Shown piece after piece: positions 6,277-7,240 of a stretch of 7,240 nt of DNA. The stretch is from NCBI GenBank assembly GCA_001802655.1, contig MGZO01000012.1, forward strand, positions 17,546 through 24,785. The letters are read 5' to 3'. Made by a program: the position numbers and the translations under genes. The notes under the pieces were generated by a model. It made no database searches. It had not been told where the DNA came from and saw nothing but the letters and a program-made list of their open reading frames with translations. Positions within the stretch are counted from its first letter, which is position 1, and every line of letters starts with the position of its first letter. The DNA is from Hydrogenophilales bacterium RIFOXYD1_FULL_62_11 (GTDB lineage Bacteria; Pseudomonadota; Gammaproteobacteria; Burkholderiales; Thiobacillaceae).

Positions 6277-6417
6277 ATGACACGAGACCTGCTGGTCCAG
6301 GATGTACCGACCCGGCGAGAACGCCGACGCACGCGTCGCCAAGCCCGGGCCCGTCGCGGGACGGTGCTCGCGATGGCCAGCGCCTGCCTGGTGCTGGCGG
6401 TTTGGGCGCTCTGGTGA
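6277..6417 (+). CDS. Small arginine-rich single-pass membrane protein (46 aa)
   Basis: A 46-residue frame from ATG 6277 to TGA 6415-6417, with GAGG eight bases upstream of the start. Residues 1-28 are highly basic, with eleven Arg in residues 13-27. Residues 29-46 are a hydrophobic stretch (TVLAMASACLVLAVWALW) long enough to cross the membrane once. By the positive-inside rule the Arg-rich segment should be cytoplasmic and the C-terminus periplasmic. The stop overlaps the GTG start of the RusA-like gene in a GTGA arrangement, which suggests translational coupling and supports it being real. The family is not recognised. Short basic membrane proteins occur as holin-like, secretion-accessory or regulatory peptides, but nothing here decides between them. 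Confidence 0.6.
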   Translation: MTRDLLVQDVPTRRERRRTRRQARARRGTVLAMASACLVLAVWALW

Positions 6418-6980
6418 AGAACCGCGCTGCTTGGGCGCAAGCACTGGGAGTCGCCGTGCCGGCGCCGCAGTCCCGGCGTCTAAAGCCCGGGTCTGCGATG
6501 CGGGCGATCGCTAAGGCCAAGACCAAGCCCGAATCTGCGAAAGAGCGATACGCCCGATACATCGAACAGGTCCAGGAGGTCGTGGAGCACGACGCGACCC
6601 TGCCAGCCGTCCAGAAGTTCGCCGTGACCGCGGTCGCCAAGCCGCGCATGACCCAGAGCGATTCGTGGAACAAGCGCGACGCCGTGCTCCGATACAGGGC
6701 CTACGGCGATGAGATGCGCCTGCTCGGGGCCAAGCTCCCGTACGCCTACCACGTCGAGTTCATCCTCCCCATGCCCGATTCGTGGCCGGAGGAGGTCAAG
6801 CAGGCGATGGACGGCGCCATCCACCTGCTCAAGCCCGACACATCGAACCTGTGCAAGGCGATCGAGGACGTACTGGTGGCCAAGGATGAAGTCATCCACA
6901 ACATCTCGGCCACCAAGCACTGGGGCCGCACCCCGCTCATCACCATCCGCAAGGCCCAGCGCCGCGTCGGCGAGGACTGA
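6414..6980 (+). CDS. RusA-like Holliday junction resolvase family protein
   Basis: 188 residues from GTG 6414, which overlaps the previous stop (GTGA). An in-frame ATG at 6498 (29th codon) would give 160 residues but has no visible ribosome binding site. The fold signature is that of phage/plasmid RusA-like proteins: AKPRMTQSDSW followed by VLRYRAYGDEMR, a YHVEFILPMP strand, and the metal-site region HLLKPDTSNLCKAIEDVL (Asp142) followed by KDEVI (Asp158). E. coli RusA (120 aa) cuts Holliday junctions with Asp70, Asp72 and Asp91. Here the position of Asp72 is Ser144 (DTSN rather than DxDN), so activity may be altered or a neighbouring acid may substitute. The N-terminal 50 or so residues precede the RusA core and look like a basic extension. 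The RdgC gene follows two bases after the stop, so the resolvase and RdgC form a recombination pair in one operon. Confidence 0.75.
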   Translation: MKNRAAWAQALGVAVPAPQSRRLKPGSAMRAIAKAKTKPESAKERYARYIEQVQEVVEHDATLPAVQKFAVTAVAKPRMTQSDSWNKRDAVLRYRAYGDEMRLLGAKLPYAYHVEFILPMPDSWPEEVKQAMDGAIHLLKPDTSNLCKAIEDVLVAKDEVIHNISATKHWGRTPLITIRKAQRRVGED

Positions 6981-6982
6981 TC

Positions 6983-7240
6983 ATGCAATTCACCAACGCC
7001 ACCATCTTCTCCTTTGCCGACATGGACAAGTCCACTCTCCAGGAGCTGGAAAAGCACTTGCCCGAGTGCGTCCTCAAGCCCGTCGGTCCGCTCGAGGTGT
7101 CGTCGCGCGGCTTCATCCCGCCTATGGGCAGGGAAGACGAAGCGCTGGCCTATCGCACCGACGATGCCATCTGGCTGGCCATTGGCGGCGAAGACCGCAT
7201 CCTGCCCCCGGCTGTGGTGAGCCGCGAGCTGGAACGCAAG
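6983..7240 (+). CDS. rdgC: RdgC recombination-associated protein, N-terminal part (3' end outside window)
   Basis: The frame opens at ATG 6983 with AGGA six bases upstream, two bases after the RusA-like stop, and is still open at the window edge (86 codons visible). The fragment matches the start of E. coli RdgC: a short beta strand at the start, an amphipathic helix (about 15-26), SRGFIPPMG (41-49; E. coli MGWVPPMG), a strand near AIWLAIGGED, and RILPPAVV (E. coli KILPSPVI). RdgC binds double-stranded DNA as a ring dimer and restrains RecA. On mobile elements this may temper the SOS response or guide recombination of incoming DNA (inference). It is a second RdgC in this window and looks more canonical at its N-terminus than the fused copy at 4268-5506. 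Confidence 0.9.
   Translation, partial: MQFTNATIFSFADMDKSTLQELEKHLPECVLKPVGPLEVSSRGFIPPMGREDEALAYRTDDAIWLAIGGEDRILPPAVVSRELERK

Overview
The window is compact, GC-rich (roughly 60-65 % by eye) and coded entirely on the + strand. It looks like the accessory part of a gammaproteobacterial conjugative element: an integrative conjugative element or large plasmid, perhaps of a Xanthomonadaceae-like or Pseudomonas-like host. The host guess rests only on base composition and gene style, so it is weak. The element-type guess is firmer, because type IVb (thin, conjugative) pilus genes sit directly beside phage/plasmid recombination genes (two RdgC proteins, one RusA-like resolvase).

Layout. Region 1 (1-2280) is the end of a pilus operon: the 3' part of a PilS-like major pilin, a PilV-like tip minor pilin with one fixed C-terminal domain, and a secreted six-cysteine protein of unknown function. 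It closes with a strong hairpin-plus-T terminator at 2229-2280. Region 2 (2326-5506) is a tight three-gene operon: a lytic-transglycosylase-type protein made of two tandem SLT domains, the first catalytically dead; a PilT/VirB11-superfamily ATPase; and an RdgC-family protein with an additional Rossmann-like domain fused to its C-terminus.

Region 3 (5507-5729) is a non-coding gap holding several stem-loops. The last is a terminator-like hairpin whose T-tract abuts the ribosome binding site of the next gene, the arrangement expected of an attenuator or riboswitch-type leader. Region 4 (5730-7240) is the following operon: a secreted single-domain lytic transglycosylase, a 46-residue arginine-rich single-pass membrane protein, a RusA-like protein overlapping it, and the start of a second RdgC with canonical N-terminal motifs.

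How they may fit together. Transglycosylases open peptidoglycan for a pilus or transfer apparatus, PilS/PilV form the pilus shaft and recipient-recognising tip, and the ATPase powers pilus dynamics. RdgC and RusA act on DNA during recombination after or during transfer. Both right-hand operons begin with an SLT protein and reach an RdgC, which suggests two parallel, diverged modules.

Most unusual points: (i) the active/inactive tandem SLT protein, whose two halves align without a gap and which has no signal peptide; (ii) the RdgC-Rossmann fusion; (iii) the structured leader before 5730; (iv) a RusA-like protein with Ser in place of one catalytic Asp; (v) a PilV with Ser at mature position 5.
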